From: Methanoculleus marisnigri
GTDB lineage: Archaea > Halobacteriota > Methanomicrobia > Methanomicrobiales > Methanoculleaceae
Assembly (NCBI GenBank): GCA_002503885.1
Contig: DASQ01000103.1
Location: 1 to 13,775, forward strand
DNA length: 13,775 nucleotides
Reading direction: 5' to 3'
Shown here piece after piece: positions 13,519 through 13,775 of this stretch. The notes below the pieces were generated by a model, which had not been told where the DNA came from, searched no databases, and saw nothing but the letters and a program-made list of their open reading frames with translations. The position numbers were made by a program, and so were the translations under genes. Each line of letters starts with the position of its first letter. The stretch's first letter is position 1.

Positions 13519-13775
13519 TCAGGCAGGAGACCCCCGGTTTAAACCGGGGGAGGAATGCCGTCTGCCTGTCCCGGCATACGGTTGTGTTCTCCAGGCAATA
13601 CGGGTTCGGAGGGTACAATCTTCTCCCTTTGCGCTCTGCGTCACCCGCTTCCCGGTGACCGCGTTATGCAATGACATCTTTCCTTTCAACGTTCCTCCGA
13701 TGTACGTCAGCCCATACTTGACGTGCCGGACCAGCGTTCCCCGGGTGAACCCGAGCGACCGGGTTCCTCCGTAGG
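13519..13775 (-). CDS. iscB: Probable IscB-like (RRXRR/HNH) transposon nuclease, C-terminal fragment cut by the window edge
   Basis: On the minus strand a frame is open from the window edge to TGA at 13521-13519, giving 84 residues. GFTRGTLVRHVKYGLTYIGG (8-27) and KMSLHNAVTGKRVTQSAKGE (31-50) resemble the C-terminal domain of IscB-type nucleases of archaea, as I remember them. It is not TnpB-like, since no NADVNGA motif is present. The last residues, PGLNRGSPA, include PGLNRG encoded by the terminal hairpin. The rest of the gene lies outside the window. The family call is from memory of motif patterns; an unrelated IS-associated protein is the main alternative. Confidence 0.55.
   Translation of the reverse strand, partial: YGGTRSLGFTRGTLVRHVKYGLTYIGGTLKGKMSLHNAVTGKRVTQSAKGEDCTLRTRIAWRTQPYAGTGRRHSSPGLNRGSPA
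13531..13577 (-). other. Right-end hairpins of the right IS element
   Basis: CCCCCGGTTTAAACCGGGGG (13531-13550) is a perfect 20-base palindrome. It differs from the left-end hairpin (245-264) by one base. Read on the minus strand it is preceded by a 6-bp stem, ATGCCG with CGGCAT (plus strand 13555-13560 and 13572-13577), with an 11-base loop. This gives the same two-hairpin arrangement as the left IS. It lies 18 bases before the glycosyltransferase start, so the element end forms the whole upstream region of that gene. Confidence 0.5.

Noticed and set aside
13514..13618. An N-terminal extension of the minus-strand glycosyltransferase
   Set aside because: The extension reads through the IS hairpin and overlaps the nuclease fragment in another frame. 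The GT4 fold begins at MKRNLLIITPDYP.

Overview
The window is about 13.8 kb of GC-rich archaeal DNA, most likely from a methanogen of the order Methanomicrobiales (Methanoculleus-like). The evidence is an archaeal ThiI without a rhodanese domain and with a CxxC motif, a DUF2150 protein, a CxC-x5-CxC protein resembling archaeal DUF5814, short-leader promoters with TATA-like boxes, GGTG/GAGG-type ribosome binding sites, and archaeal UDP-acetamido-sugar enzymes. The genus is an inference from protein flavour, not from a search.

Layout. (1) Positions 1-267 hold the C-terminal end of a TnpB nuclease, running into an IS200/IS605-type right-end hairpin. (2) Positions 268-612 are non-coding and hold the first copy of a GC-rich palindromic repeat. 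(3) A two-gene minus-strand operon follows, larE-like then thiI, joined by a TGATG overlap; both encode PP-loop sulfur-transfer enzymes. (4) Divergent from it is a plus-strand pair, DUF2150 and a small Cys-rich DUF5814-like protein, joined by a GTGA overlap. (5) A minus-strand GNAT acetyltransferase converges on that pair. (6) A 615-bp non-coding region carries the second copy of the palindromic repeat. (7) A surface-glycan locus spans about 4.8-13.5 kb. A minus-strand Wzx/PST-type flippase is divergent from a plus-strand run of Gfo/Idh/MocA sugar-nucleotide 3-dehydrogenase, wecC, wecB and a GT4 glycosyltransferase. A second GT4 has its own candidate promoter, and a third, compositionally different GT4 converges on it from the minus strand. 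(8) Positions 13519-13775 hold the C-terminal end of a second transposon-type nuclease, probably IscB-like. It ends in almost the same hairpin as the left TnpB.

How the genes fit together. WecB and WecC would turn UDP-GlcNAc into UDP-ManNAc and then UDP-ManNAcA. The Gfo-type enzyme could supply a 3-oxo sugar for a 3-amino sugar, but no matching aminotransferase or hexapeptide acetyltransferase is in the window. The three GT4 enzymes would build a lipid-linked glycan and the flippase would move it across the membrane, for S-layer N-glycosylation or another surface polymer. The left half of the window is housekeeping (tRNA 4-thiouridine or other sulfur transfer) plus uncharacterised archaeal genes.

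The observations most worth following up are the paired palindromic repeat, the shared hairpin that supplies the last codons of two different nuclease families, the larE-thiI coupling with a three-cysteine LarE, and the coupled DUF2150/DUF5814-like pair.
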